A DNA stretch of 45,464 nt from Candidatus Sericytochromatia bacterium (GTDB lineage Bacteria; Cyanobacteriota; Sericytochromatia; UBA7694). The number at the start of each line of letters is the position of its first letter. Position 1 is the stretch's first letter. Shown one piece after another: positions 17,140-26,025 of the stretch. The stretch is taken from contig JACYMC010000187.1 in NCBI GenBank assembly GCA_015272195.1, forward strand, positions 1 to 45,464. Direction: 5' to 3'. The notes beneath the pieces were generated by a model. It made no database searches. It was not told the DNA's origin and saw nothing but the letters and a program-made list of their open reading frames with translations. The translations under genes were made by a program, and so were the position numbers.

Positions 17140-19965
17140 ATGGATGCACTCTTTGGCACGTTTGAGCTGGCGGTAGACTTTCACCCTTACCAACAGGAGG
17201 CCCTCAGCACCCTGCTGAACGCCCGCGCTGAAGGACAGCGCCGCTTGCATCTGGTGGCCCCGCCCGGCAGCGGCAAAACCCTGCTGGGGCTCGAAATGGC
17301 CCGCCGTCTCGGTCAACCGGCGGTGATACTGTCGCCTAATACGGTCATTCAGCAGCAGTGGGTTCAGAGCTTTGAGGCCAAAGCCGTGGACCTCGACGGG
17401 CTGCGCCAGTCGCAAGAGCAGCAGGTCATCGACACAGATCCCACACGGCGACCACCCCTGCTCTCGCTGACCTATCAGAAGGTCAGCGTCAAAGGTACCG
17501 AGGGCCTGCACGACAATGTTGAGGACCTGTTTGAACAACTGGCCGAAGCGGGTTACCGCACCCTGATTCTGGACGAGTGCCATCATCTGCTGGCCCACTG
17601 GGCTCATGCCGTGCAGCACTTCAGCGAGCGCCTGGAAGACAGCGTATTGCTGGGACTGACAGCCACCCTGCCCCTGGGGAGGGCGCCACGGGATCTGGCG
17701 GTCTATCTGAAGCTGATTGGCCCGGTGGACTACGAAATTCTGGCCCCGGCTGTGATCCGCGAAGGGCATCTGGCCCCCTTTCAGGATCTGGTTTATCTCG
17801 TGCGTCCCACCGAGTTGGAGTCGCGCTTTGTGGCCCGCTCCCACCGGGCGCTGCACCAGTTGCTGCGCCAGCTGGAGGCTCCGTCAGAAGATACCAGGCA
17901 GCCTGCTTTGCCCAGTCTGAGCTTCTGGGCCGAAAACTGGCTGCTGGAGCCACACGATGCCAAAGGTCAGGTTATACCCGCCTCAGAACTGCTGAGTCGC
18001 ATGCCTGACCGTGCCATTGCCTGTTTGCGATACCTCAACCAGCAGGGCCTCGACCTGCAGCATCTGCCCTGGTGCCCGGAGCTGGAAGATCCCCCCGCAC
18101 TGGAGGATCTGGCCGAGTTGCTGGGTGCTTACGGGAACGAGGTGCTGGCCGACCAGGCGCCAGAACAGTGGCAGCAATTGCGCGAGGCGCTGGCGGAGCT
18201 GGGCTATCGTTTTCAGCAAGGCCGCTTTCGCCTGCGCCAGGGGGCCATTGATCAGGTACTGGCCTTTTCGGCGGCCAAACTGCGGGCCGTGGGTGAGATT
18301 TTGCAGCTGGAGCAGGCCCATCTGGGTGAGCAGCTCTGTGCTTTGATTCTGACTGACTTTGAAAGTACCCATGCCGCCGGTCAGCGGGCCGCCACCGCCG
18401 GTGTGCTGGACCCCGAAGCCGGCGGTGCGCTGGCGGTGATGCGTTACCTTTGCGCCGACAACGCCCTGCGGGAGCTGTCGGCCGTGCTGGTAACAGGCCA
18501 GACCCTGCTCTGCAGCGCGGTCTGTGCGCCTGACTTTGTGGCCGCTGCCCAGGCCTGGCTGGCTGAGCGTGACCTGGTCGTCAGCCTGCAGCAGACCCCC
18601 ATCGATGATTTTGTGCAGATCAGCGGTCAGGGCAGCGCCTGGCGCAGTGCGCTTTACCTGGCCCTGGTGACGGACCTGCTGGAGCAGGGGGCTATTAACT
18701 GCCTGATTGGCACGCGGGCCCTGCTCGGTGAGGGTTGGAACTGTAAGGCCCTCAATACCCTGATCGATCTGACGGCGGTAACCTCCTATGTGGCAGTCAA
18801 CCAGATTCGGGGCCGCACCCTGCGTCATGACGCCCGTTACCCGCTCAAAGTGGCCAATAACTGGGATGTGGTGGCTTTGCTGCCTGAGCTGGAAGGGGGC
18901 TTGCGCGATCTGCAGCGCCTGGGGCAGAAGCACGCTCATTTTTATGGGCTCTGCGACGATGGCCGCATCGAAAAAGGTGTGGGTCATGTCGATACCGCTT
19001 TTGAAAAACTCAGTGAGCGGGATCTGTTGCAGCAGTGGGAGGCCATCAACCACAAAATGTGCCAGCAGGCTGCCGGCCGTCTGGCGGCCTATACGGCCTG
19101 GGGGGTGGGCAAACCCTATCACAACCGCCAGCTGAGCGGTTTACAGCTCAAAATATCGCCAGAATTGCTGGCTTTGTCGGCAGCGCCGCAGGCAAACACA
19201 GGCGGACCACGCCGTCTGCCGGCCTTGCGCTTGCAGCAGCTGCCCCGCGTGCAGCAGGCCCGTCAGGTCGCCCTGACGCTGCAGGTCCAGCGGCAACGCC
19301 AGGGTTTTGTCGCCGTGCAGCTGCTGGGCTGGGGTGGTCTGCTGGCGCTGCTGGGCAGCCAGCCCTTGCTGGCTTTGCTCTGGCTGGGACTCTGGCAGGG
19401 GGGCTGGTGGCAGTGGAAGCAGCGGCCGCAGCCGGACCCGGTGGATGAAACTGATACACTGGCGCCGCCTTTGCTCGTGGCGCTGGCGCAGGGGCTGTGC
19501 CAGGCATTGCAGGCGTTGGAGGATGAGCCTTTCTGGCGTGATGGGGCACAGGCGCTGCAGCCTGGCTGGAGTCAGCGCCGGGATGGCAGCCTGCGCGTGG
19601 CCCTGAGCGGGGCCGACAGCCTCCTCAGTGAGGCTTTTGCGCGGGATCTGGGCGAAATGCTGGAACCTTTGGCTGAACAACGCTACCTGCTGGGCATTCC
19701 CCAGCTGACGCTGCAACACACCCGGCAGCGCTTTTTTGCCGATAAACTGACCTTTACGGAGCCAGAATGGGTCTATCTGCCTTTGCCCCGTCGTTTTGCC
19801 CGCAGCCGCGGCCGGGCCGAAGCTTTGGCCAGCGCGCTGCGGGAAACCCTCGGCCCGCTGGAACTGCTTTATACGCGCCAGCCCGGTGGACAGGCGGCCC
19901 TCGAAAGCTACCGCCGCCAGCGGGCTTTGCCGGCCCGCCTGCAGCCTGTCGAAATCTGGGAGTAA
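17140..19965 (+). CDS. SF2 DEAD/DEAH helicase with C-terminal membrane segment
   Basis: A 941-residue superfamily-2 helicase-like ATPase. Motif I is APPGSGKT (40-47, Lys46), motif II is DECHH (145-149) and motif III is TAT (174-176). A diverged second RecA domain carries GTRALLGEGWN (524-534) and motif VI QIRGRTLRHD (555-564). About 350 residues of largely novel sequence separate the two RecA lobes. After the motor, residues 724-758 form a strongly hydrophobic Trp/Leu-rich stretch that looks like one or two membrane helices, followed by a 180-residue soluble tail. A membrane-tethered SF2 enzyme is unusual. The start has only a weak ribosome-binding site, in keeping with coupling to the preceding genes. 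The substrate (DNA, RNA or complex) is unknown. Confidence 0.78.
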   Translation: MDALFGTFELAVDFHPYQQEALSTLLNARAEGQRRLHLVAPPGSGKTLLGLEMARRLGQPAVILSPNTVIQQQWVQSFEAKAVDLDGLRQSQEQQVIDTDPTRRPPLLSLTYQKVSVKGTEGLHDNVEDLFEQLAEAGYRTLILDECHHLLAHWAHAVQHFSERLEDSVLLGLTATLPLGRAPRDLAVYLKLIGPVDYEILAPAVIREGHLAPFQDLVYLVRPTELESRFVARSHRALHQLLRQLEAPSEDTRQPALPSLSFWAENWLLEPHDAKGQVIPASELLSRMPDRAIACLRYLNQQGLDLQHLPWCPELEDPPALEDLAELLGAYGNEVLADQAPEQWQQLREALAELGYRFQQGRFRLRQGAIDQVLAFSAAKLRAVGEILQLEQAHLGEQLCALILTDFESTHAAGQRAATAGVLDPEAGGALAVMRYLCADNALRELSAVLVTGQTLLCSAVCAPDFVAAAQAWLAERDLVVSLQQTPIDDFVQISGQGSAWRSALYLALVTDLLEQGAINCLIGTRALLGEGWNCKALNTLIDLTAVTSYVAVNQIRGRTLRHDARYPLKVANNWDVVALLPELEGGLRDLQRLGQKHAHFYGLCDDGRIEKGVGHVDTAFEKLSERDLLQQWEAINHKMCQQAAGRLAAYTAWGVGKPYHNRQLSGLQLKISPELLALSAAPQANTGGPRRLPALRLQQLPRVQQARQVALTLQVQRQRQGFVAVQLLGWGGLLALLGSQPLLALLWLGLWQGGWWQWKQRPQPDPVDETDTLAPPLLVALAQGLCQALQALEDEPFWRDGAQALQPGWSQRRDGSLRVALSGADSLLSEAFARDLGEMLEPLAEQRYLLGIPQLTLQHTRQRFFADKLTFTEPEWVYLPLPRRFARSRGRAEALASALRETLGPLELLYTRQPGGQAALESYRRQRALPARLQPVEIWE

Positions 19966-19993
19966 ATGCTTGGAATGCAGGTGTGACGCCTGT

Positions 19994-20022
19994 TTGACAG
20001 CCATTGCGATACCTGTTAATCT
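19994..20022 (+). promoter_or_regulatory. strong promoter of the molybdopterin-like/kinase operon
   Basis: A perfect TTGACA (19994-19999) lies 17 nt before TAATCT (20017-20022), preceded by TG at 20014-20015 to make an extended -10. It predicts a start near 20029 and a 26-nt leader, and it separates this operon from the helicase operon. Confidence 0.75.
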
Positions 20023-20054
20023 GAAGCCATATCTCTAGCCGATCGGGAGTTGCC

Positions 20055-22784
20055 ATGCGTCGCTTATCTTATCTCAACCTCCCCAGCATTCCCCACGCCG
20101 GTTATCTGGGCGAATACCGTGGCCGTCCCGCTTACCTTGGGCTGGCGACCGAATCCGATGACGCCGAACAAACCTGGCCCTTTTACAGCGCAGGCCTCAG
20201 CGGTCAGATCAGCGTTTCTCAGGCTGTGCTGCGATCTGAAGCCTGCGGTTTTTTGCCCGGTAAATACCAGCTGCGCTGTTATTTTTTGGGGCAGCTGGTC
20301 GAAAGACTGGCCCGCCTGCGCAGTGATGGTCGCCTCGAAACCCGTGGCAAAGGGCTGATGGCTGAACCCGGCCAGGCCTTTCTGGCCGAGCTGGAGCAAG
20401 AAGGCCAGCAGTGGACCGTGCTGCTGCGCGAACAGGAAAGCACCCAGCGCCCTGAAGGTTATATCCAGGTCTTTGATCTTTACCGTACCGTACTCTCGCA
20501 CGCCCGCCGTGAAATCACCGATGCGCCCCAGCATCATCCTGAACACAGCATGATGCGCCTTCGGGTGGCAATGGGTGAGCAGCGCAGCCTTTACCCGCTG
20601 CAGCTGGCCCCCAGTGTGCTGGATCTGACGGGCCGCCGCCTGCCCCTGCGCTACGAAGAAGCCATTGAGCGCCTGGCGGATCTGGTGCTGGCCCACCGCC
20701 CCCCTTATGGTCGCACCCTGGTGTACATGGACGGCAACTGCGACACTTTTGCCCAGTTTGCCCTGCAGGAAGTGGGCCGTTTGCTGGGTATTCGCAATCT
20801 TTATGGCAGCAGCGTCTGGGGTTCGCGGGCCTTGGCCGAAGCGGCCCTGCTGCAGCAGGGCAATACAGCCCCCATGCTGACCGCCGATCAGGCCTTCAGC
20901 GGAGACAAACGCTTGTACCTGCTCAGCGGCTGGAACGGCCTGGTGACCCATCCGGCCCTGTTTGAACGCCTGCTGCAGCGCAAGGATCTGGACGCCTGGC
21001 TGATCGATACGGTGGTCAGCGAAAGCGCCAAAGTGCTGGCAGACCGTTTGGGTCCTGAACGCGTGATGCTGATCAAACCCGGTGCAGAACCCTATCTGGT
21101 ACTGGCCCTGGCCCATGAAATCTTTCACCGCTGGCCTGAAGCGCTCAACACTGACTTTATTCATGCCCATGCTGATACCCGATCTTTTGACGAGTTTGCC
21201 GCGCTGGCACGGGCAGATATCTTTGCCCCGGATGCCGTGGCTGAGTTACTGGTGCCAGAGCCTGACTATGCCCCCCGGCTGCGGGCGGCCATCAGTGCAA
21301 TGGCTGCTGCGCTGGTGCACAGCGACAGCGTGCCGGTACATCTGCCGGGCAGCGGCCTGACCCAGAGCAATGGGGTGGTGGGCGTGGCCCTCTGGCAGAA
21401 CCTGCTGGCCATGCTGGGCAAGTGGGGCTTTGACGGCCCGCAGCTGCAAGGCGGTGTGCTGCGCAGCTTTGAAAGCCAGAGTGAAGGCGCTCAGATGCTG
21501 GGGCTGGACCCGGACCATTTCTTTGGCTGCCTGCCCATGGACAGCGCCGGGGCACAGGAGGCAGCACAGCGCATGAGCTTGCCGCCGGAGGCCTATCTGC
21601 CGCTGTTGCAGGAGCGCGCCCATCCGATTCAGGAACTGCCCCGGTTGACGCAGGGGCATCAGGCCAGCGCGCAGCGCGAGCTGATCATCTGTATTGGCAA
21701 TGGCATTGAGTCGCGCCTGATGCGCGACAACGCTCTCTGGCGACACAAGTTGCGCCAGAACGAGGTCACGCTGGTGCTGATTGACGCCCAGCCCGGCCCG
21801 CTCTGCCTGCAGCATGCCGCGCTGATTCTGCCGCCGACCCTGCCCGTGGCGGCCCATCGCACCCTGCTTAACGGGGAGGGGCGTCTGATTCAGTGTTTCC
21901 CACGCCGCCAGGCCCCGCCAGAAACCCGCACCGAAGCCACCGTACTCTATGACCTGATGGCCGAGGTTTCGCGCTTTCTGCGTGAAGAACCTGACGCCAT
22001 GCAGGGCCATCCCGATCTGGCACAGCTGGCTCAAAGTGGCTATCTGCAGGTCCGCTTTGAACCGCCTGAATGGGGTTGGGGTGGCCAGCTGGAACGCATT
22101 GCGGGTGAGGTTTCCCGTGCTCGACTCTGGGAGCGCCTGCAACAGTATCTCGGCGCACAAAGTGGCTCTGATGTTGAACTGCCGGCGCTGTTCTGCCGCT
22201 TTGAAAACGCTCAGGGCGACGCCCTGACGTGGTCTGAGTCCCTTGCAGGGGCGCACAGCCGCCTGGCTGCGCTGGAAGATTTACACCGCCAGCCGACCCG
22301 CTTCCGCTTTTTTGTGCCCGAGGTGGATGACGCCACTCAGCGCGATGACCTGGCGATTCCGGCCGGTCCGCTGCTTAACTTTGGCAGTACCCTACCTGCC
22401 GCCAGCTACGGCGAAGTGCGTTACGGCATTGCCAGCAGCACCGACGCTCTGCCCCTGGATCATGCCCAGCTGCCCCGGCAGCGCTCGGCCTACATCTCAG
22501 CACAGCTGGCGGCGAAGCTTCAGTTGGCTCAGGGTGACGCCGTGTGTCTGCAGGCCGAGCCTGACGCTGAAACGGAGGCTGAAGCCCTGCACGAAAGCCT
22601 GCAGATTGCCACCGAACTCAAGGGTGAGATGGTTTACCTGCACCATTACCCCAGCCGGGACGAGTTGGCCAATCGGATCGACTTTCCCTGGCTGCGCTTT
22701 GTGGCCCCGGTTTGCCCTTACAGCCAGGTGCCCTTATTGAAAAAAATCCAGATTCAGATCAGCAAGGATACAGACCATGCCTGA
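20055..22784 (+). CDS. molybdopterin-oxidoreductase-like protein lacking the Fe-S domain
   Basis: A 909-residue protein whose residues 195-909 follow the bis-MGD oxidoreductase (DMSO reductase/formate dehydrogenase) plan. The second block is GNCDTFAQFALQEVGRLLG (227-245). A cofactor-binding strand is followed by RVMLIKPGAEPYLVLALAH (336-354). The QSNGVVGVALWQNLLAMLG region (about 436-454), the domain IV start ELIICIGNG, and a C-terminal molydop_binding-like barrel near 790-900 complete it. The first 190 residues do not contain the usual CxxCxxxC [4Fe-4S] motif; only C64 and C75 are there. At the position expected for the metal-ligand Cys/Sec/Ser the sequence reads LYGSSVWGSRAL, with no clear ligand. 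It may be a catalytically altered or regulatory protein. It overlaps the histidine kinase gene by 8 nt. GGGAG precedes the start. Confidence 0.72.
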   Translation: MRRLSYLNLPSIPHAGYLGEYRGRPAYLGLATESDDAEQTWPFYSAGLSGQISVSQAVLRSEACGFLPGKYQLRCYFLGQLVERLARLRSDGRLETRGKGLMAEPGQAFLAELEQEGQQWTVLLREQESTQRPEGYIQVFDLYRTVLSHARREITDAPQHHPEHSMMRLRVAMGEQRSLYPLQLAPSVLDLTGRRLPLRYEEAIERLADLVLAHRPPYGRTLVYMDGNCDTFAQFALQEVGRLLGIRNLYGSSVWGSRALAEAALLQQGNTAPMLTADQAFSGDKRLYLLSGWNGLVTHPALFERLLQRKDLDAWLIDTVVSESAKVLADRLGPERVMLIKPGAEPYLVLALAHEIFHRWPEALNTDFIHAHADTRSFDEFAALARADIFAPDAVAELLVPEPDYAPRLRAAISAMAAALVHSDSVPVHLPGSGLTQSNGVVGVALWQNLLAMLGKWGFDGPQLQGGVLRSFESQSEGAQMLGLDPDHFFGCLPMDSAGAQEAAQRMSLPPEAYLPLLQERAHPIQELPRLTQGHQASAQRELIICIGNGIESRLMRDNALWRHKLRQNEVTLVLIDAQPGPLCLQHAALILPPTLPVAAHRTLLNGEGRLIQCFPRRQAPPETRTEATVLYDLMAEVSRFLREEPDAMQGHPDLAQLAQSGYLQVRFEPPEWGWGGQLERIAGEVSRARLWERLQQYLGAQSGSDVELPALFCRFENAQGDALTWSESLAGAHSRLAALEDLHRQPTRFRFFVPEVDDATQRDDLAIPAGPLLNFGSTLPAASYGEVRYGIASSTDALPLDHAQLPRQRSAYISAQLAAKLQLAQGDAVCLQAEPDAETEAEALHESLQIATELKGEMVYLHHYPSRDELANRIDFPWLRFVAPVCPYSQVPLLKKIQIQISKDTDHA

Positions 22785-23997
22785 ACTTCAAGAGTCCCTG
22801 CAAGCCGTTTCGCTGTTTCAGCACTTTAATCCGGACCAGCTGGCCCAGGTGCAGAGCCTGGGTCAGCACCTGAGCCTGCCCGCCAATACCTCTGTTTTTG
22901 AGCAGGGAGATCCGGCAGACTGTCTTTATGTGATTCTCGAAGGTGAGGTGCGCGTGCTGGGGAAGGACCCTTCCGGTCAGGAAGTTGAGCTTTCCACCCT
23001 GGGCCCCGGTGATTTTTTTGGCGAGCTGGCCCTGGTTGATGGTGGCACGCGCTCTGCCGCCGTGCGTAGCCTGAGCCCCTGCGCCTTTTTTATTCTGAAC
23101 CGCGAGGGTTTTATTCGCGTTCTGACCGGTTCGCCTGAACTGCTCTCGACGGTGCTGGCGGATATCAGCAGCAAGGTGCGCTCGTCCAACGAAAAAATCT
23201 ACAAAGAAATGCTGGAGCGCCAGAACGTGCTCTCGCAAATGGAAATTGAGCGCCACCGCTCCCTGGCCCAGATGGTGGCCGGGGTAGCCCACGAGATCAA
23301 CACGCCTCTGGGTATTGTGAACGTGGCCGCCAGCATGATCACCGAAAACCTCACGCCAGAGATGCTCGACAGCATCACCGATGAAGATCTGCGCACCACC
23401 CTCGACGATATCCAGGAGGCGGCCCAGCTGATGCAGAGCAATATTGCGCGGGCCAATCACCTGATCCAGACCTTTAAGAGCGTTTCGGTCAACCAGATTA
23501 CCGACACCCTTGAAGAGGTGGTGATGGCCAAACTGCTGCAGGAGATCATTGACCTCTTCCGCATCAAGGCCCGCATGGCCGGTATTCAGATCAACTGTGA
23601 GATTGACCCGGCGATTGCCGAGGGCAAATGGCACAGTTATCCGGGCTATCTCTCGCAGGTGCTGATGAACCTGCTGACCAATATTGAGCGCTATGCCTAC
23701 CCTGATGGGGTAGGCGGCAAGGTGGATGTGCGCCTCAGCGGCGCAGACACGGGCTATTGTATTGAAGTGCAGGATTACGGCCAGGGCATGCCGGCTGAAG
23801 ACGCCGCCCGGATTTTTGAGGTCTTTTTTACCACGGGTCGGAGCAGGGGCGGCACCGGTCTGGGCATGTCGATTGTACATAATCTGGTGACCTCCGCCCT
23901 TGAAGGGGATATTCAGGTGCGTTCAGCACCCGGTGAAGGCACCTGCGTGACCCTGACCCTGCCCCGGGCCGTCAGCCAGGCCAACGAGAAAGGATAA
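22777..23997 (+). CDS. cyclic-nucleotide-binding-domain sensor histidine kinase
   Basis: A 406-residue soluble kinase. A CNB/CRP-type domain occupies about 10-128 (GEVRVLG, GDFFGELALVDGGTRSAAV with the phosphate-binding-cassette E83 and R92). A short coiled coil (130-165) leads to the HisKA helix with phospho-acceptor His172 in VAHEINTPLG. The HATPase_c domain shows the N box (LMNLLTNIERYAYPDG), YGQGMP, FEVFFTTGRS and GGTGLGMSIVHN. No membrane segment is present. It would read a cytoplasmic nucleotide or other small ligand and pass phosphate to a receiver, probably the next gene, whose start is 4 nt past this stop. The first codons overlap the molybdopterin-like gene, indicating one operon. 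Confidence 0.9.
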   Translation: MPELQESLQAVSLFQHFNPDQLAQVQSLGQHLSLPANTSVFEQGDPADCLYVILEGEVRVLGKDPSGQEVELSTLGPGDFFGELALVDGGTRSAAVRSLSPCAFFILNREGFIRVLTGSPELLSTVLADISSKVRSSNEKIYKEMLERQNVLSQMEIERHRSLAQMVAGVAHEINTPLGIVNVAASMITENLTPEMLDSITDEDLRTTLDDIQEAAQLMQSNIARANHLIQTFKSVSVNQITDTLEEVVMAKLLQEIIDLFRIKARMAGIQINCEIDPAIAEGKWHSYPGYLSQVLMNLLTNIERYAYPDGVGGKVDVRLSGADTGYCIEVQDYGQGMPAEDAARIFEVFFTTGRSRGGTGLGMSIVHNLVTSALEGDIQVRSAPGEGTCVTLTLPRAVSQANEKG

Positions 23998-24000
23998 AAA

Positions 24001-24918
24001 ATGAGCAGCAAATACCTGATTCTGGTGGTGGATGACGAGCCCGATATGCATTCACTGAGCCGTCTGAGCTTAAAAAATCTCAAATACCAGGGCAAGGGCG
24101 TGGAGCTGGCTTTTGCCAGCAGCGGCCAGGAGGCCGTGGCCTTTATGCGTGAGCACCCCGAAACCGCTGTGGTACTGCTGGATGTGGTGATGGAAACCAG
24201 CACCGCCGGTCTGGACGCCTGCCAGACCATTCGCACAGAGATTGGCAATGAATTTGTGCGCATTCTGCTGCGCACGGGCCAGCCCGGCGCCGCCCCCGAA
24301 AAAAAGGTGATCGACGATTATGACATCGACGGCTACCTGGCCAAGGCCGAGCTGACCTCCAACCGGCTTTATACCGCCGTGCGCACAGCCATCAAAGCTT
24401 ATCAGGAGCTGCTGGAGCTGCAGCGCCACCGTGAGGTGCTCAACTTTTTGCACGACTCGGTCACCGGTCTGCACCTGACCGAAAGCCTCGAAGCCAGCCT
24501 GCAACAGGTGCTTGAAACCGCTGTGGTGGTGGCACCCGTTGACCTGGCCGTGCTGCATCTGGAAACCTTTGAAAACAGCGGTTACTCCCAGCGCTATCTG
24601 CTCTATACGGGCACAGAACCCAATGAGGCCGAGATGAGTGCAGCGGCCCAGGCCCTGGTCTCGCGGGTGGCTGATGATCCCGGTGCTCTGGCCCTCAAAG
24701 ATGCGGGTTATTTTGCTGAGGGCTTTCTGGTACCGCTGGTGCTGAACCAGGAGCTGGGTTATGGCTGGCTCTACCTGCAGGGCCAGATCGAAGACGGCCT
24801 GCAGCTGCAGGCTCTGCCCATGCTGGCGGCCCATGCAGCCAACGCGCTCTATGCCCATTTGCTGCGCGCCAGTGCGCGCCAGGACCAAACCGCTTTTTAT
24901 GCCCATGTGGCGGTCTAA
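24001..24918 (+). CDS. response regulator with DUF3369 (GAF-like) output domain
   Basis: A 305-residue regulator. The N-terminal receiver has the acidic pair D11-D12, phospho-acceptor D61 in LLDVVME, T92 in LLRTGQP and K115 in AKAEL. Residues 140-295 match the DUF3369 module, a GAF-like domain seen after receivers in HD-GYP and cyclase proteins. Here the protein ends after DUF3369, so there is no effector domain such as HD-GYP, GGDEF or a DNA-binding helix. It may act by binding partners or ligands. The GAGAAAGGATAAAAA leader gives a strong ribosome-binding site. It is the last gene of the three-gene operon; a weak stem follows, with no long U-tract. Confidence 0.85.
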   Translation: MSSKYLILVVDDEPDMHSLSRLSLKNLKYQGKGVELAFASSGQEAVAFMREHPETAVVLLDVVMETSTAGLDACQTIRTEIGNEFVRILLRTGQPGAAPEKKVIDDYDIDGYLAKAELTSNRLYTAVRTAIKAYQELLELQRHREVLNFLHDSVTGLHLTESLEASLQQVLETAVVVAPVDLAVLHLETFENSGYSQRYLLYTGTEPNEAEMSAAAQALVSRVADDPGALALKDAGYFAEGFLVPLVLNQELGYGWLYLQGQIEDGLQLQALPMLAAHAANALYAHLLRASARQDQTAFYAHVAV

Positions 24919-25012
24919 GCTGACAAAAGCCAGCACCGCCCTCTTGTTATTGCACAAGTTAGACAAAACAGCTGACGATAGAGGATGTAATATCCTTTTG
25001 TAAGAGGTTTTT

Positions 25013-26005
25013 ATGCCCCACCGTTTGCTTTTTGTGTGCCTTGCGCTGGCTTTAAGCGCTGTTTTTAACGGTTTTCAGACTGAGGTCAGAGCCGCTCAGG
25101 CTTCCCAGCCCCTGGCTCCACTGGCCAGTCAGAGCGCTGAGTTGCGCGTGCTCAGCTACAATATCTGGGGCCTGCCCGCTCCTCTGGGCCAGGATCTCGA
25201 TGCCCGTATCGAGCGCATTGCCGAAGCCATTCAGGACTACGACATTGTGCTGATTCAGGAGGCCTTTGACCAGCGCACCGAGAGCCTGCCTCTGCGCGCG
25301 GGCTTCCCCTATGCCTACCACCATAAAAACCTGGACCTCTGGCGCCAGGCCTCTGGATTGATGGTGCTGTCGCGCTTCCCAATTGTCGAAACCGATTTTA
25401 TGCCCTTTCCAGGCTTAACCCCGCCGGATCTGCTGGCCAATAAGGGCGTGCTCTTTGCCCGCGTGCAGCACCCGCAGCTGGGCTATCTTGATCTTTACAA
25501 CACCCACTACCAGTCGCGCCAGCAGCCTGATGCGGCCCAGGTGCGCATCAAATCCAACAACACCACCCTGCAGCGCCTGCTGCTGAAGCATCAGCAGTAT
25601 TATCCCACCATTATTGGTGGTGATTTTAACGCTGTGCCCGGCAATCCAGAGCATCACGATCTGTTGCAGCGCCTGCCTTTGATTGATACCTACCTCAAAA
25701 CGCCGCAGCAGCAGATTCAGCGTATTCTGCACAGCTGGCCCAGCGCGGAGCGCTTTGCCAAACGGGTGCAGCGCCGGATTGACTATGTGTTTTTGCTTGA
25801 AAACGCCCTCTGGAACTACCAGGTGCTGCGCTCCAGCATGGTCTTTGACCAGCCCTGGCGCGAATACCTGCTCTCAGACCATCTTGGCGTGGCCGCTACT
25901 GTGCGCATCCAGCCGCAGGGCCAGACGGTTCCCTTTCCGGCCCCGCTGCAGGTTCAGGCACCCGAGCGCTATTGTGTGCTGCCGCGCTGCGGCAGCGGCA
26001 GCTGA
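25013..26005 (+). CDS. secreted endonuclease/exonuclease/phosphatase-family hydrolase (sphingomyelinase-like)
   Basis: A 330-residue exported metal-dependent hydrolase of the EEP (DNase I-like) fold. A Sec signal peptide ends near residue 28. Active-site residues seen: Asn50 in LSYNIWGLP, Glu83 in LIQEAFD, His in YNTHYQSR, Asp/Asn in GGDFNAVPG, and the terminal DH in LLSDHLGVA. The NIWGLP/QEAF pattern is closest to bacterial neutral sphingomyelinases and related phosphodiesterases rather than DNA repair enzymes. Sphingomyelin, inositol phosphates or nucleic acid are all possible substrates. The gene stands alone and is convergent with the large lipoprotein gene 20 nt away. Confidence 0.83.
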   Translation: MPHRLLFVCLALALSAVFNGFQTEVRAAQASQPLAPLASQSAELRVLSYNIWGLPAPLGQDLDARIERIAEAIQDYDIVLIQEAFDQRTESLPLRAGFPYAYHHKNLDLWRQASGLMVLSRFPIVETDFMPFPGLTPPDLLANKGVLFARVQHPQLGYLDLYNTHYQSRQQPDAAQVRIKSNNTTLQRLLLKHQQYYPTIIGGDFNAVPGNPEHHDLLQRLPLIDTYLKTPQQQIQRILHSWPSAERFAKRVQRRIDYVFLLENALWNYQVLRSSMVFDQPWREYLLSDHLGVAATVRIQPQGQTVPFPAPLQVQAPERYCVLPRCGSGS

Positions 26006-26025
26006 GCCTGGGAGTCAAGCGAAAG

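Noticed and set aside
24919-24960. A terminator after the receiver-DUF3369 gene
   Set aside because: GGCGG and CCGCC can pair, but only with a large internal loop, and the following T-rich run is weak.
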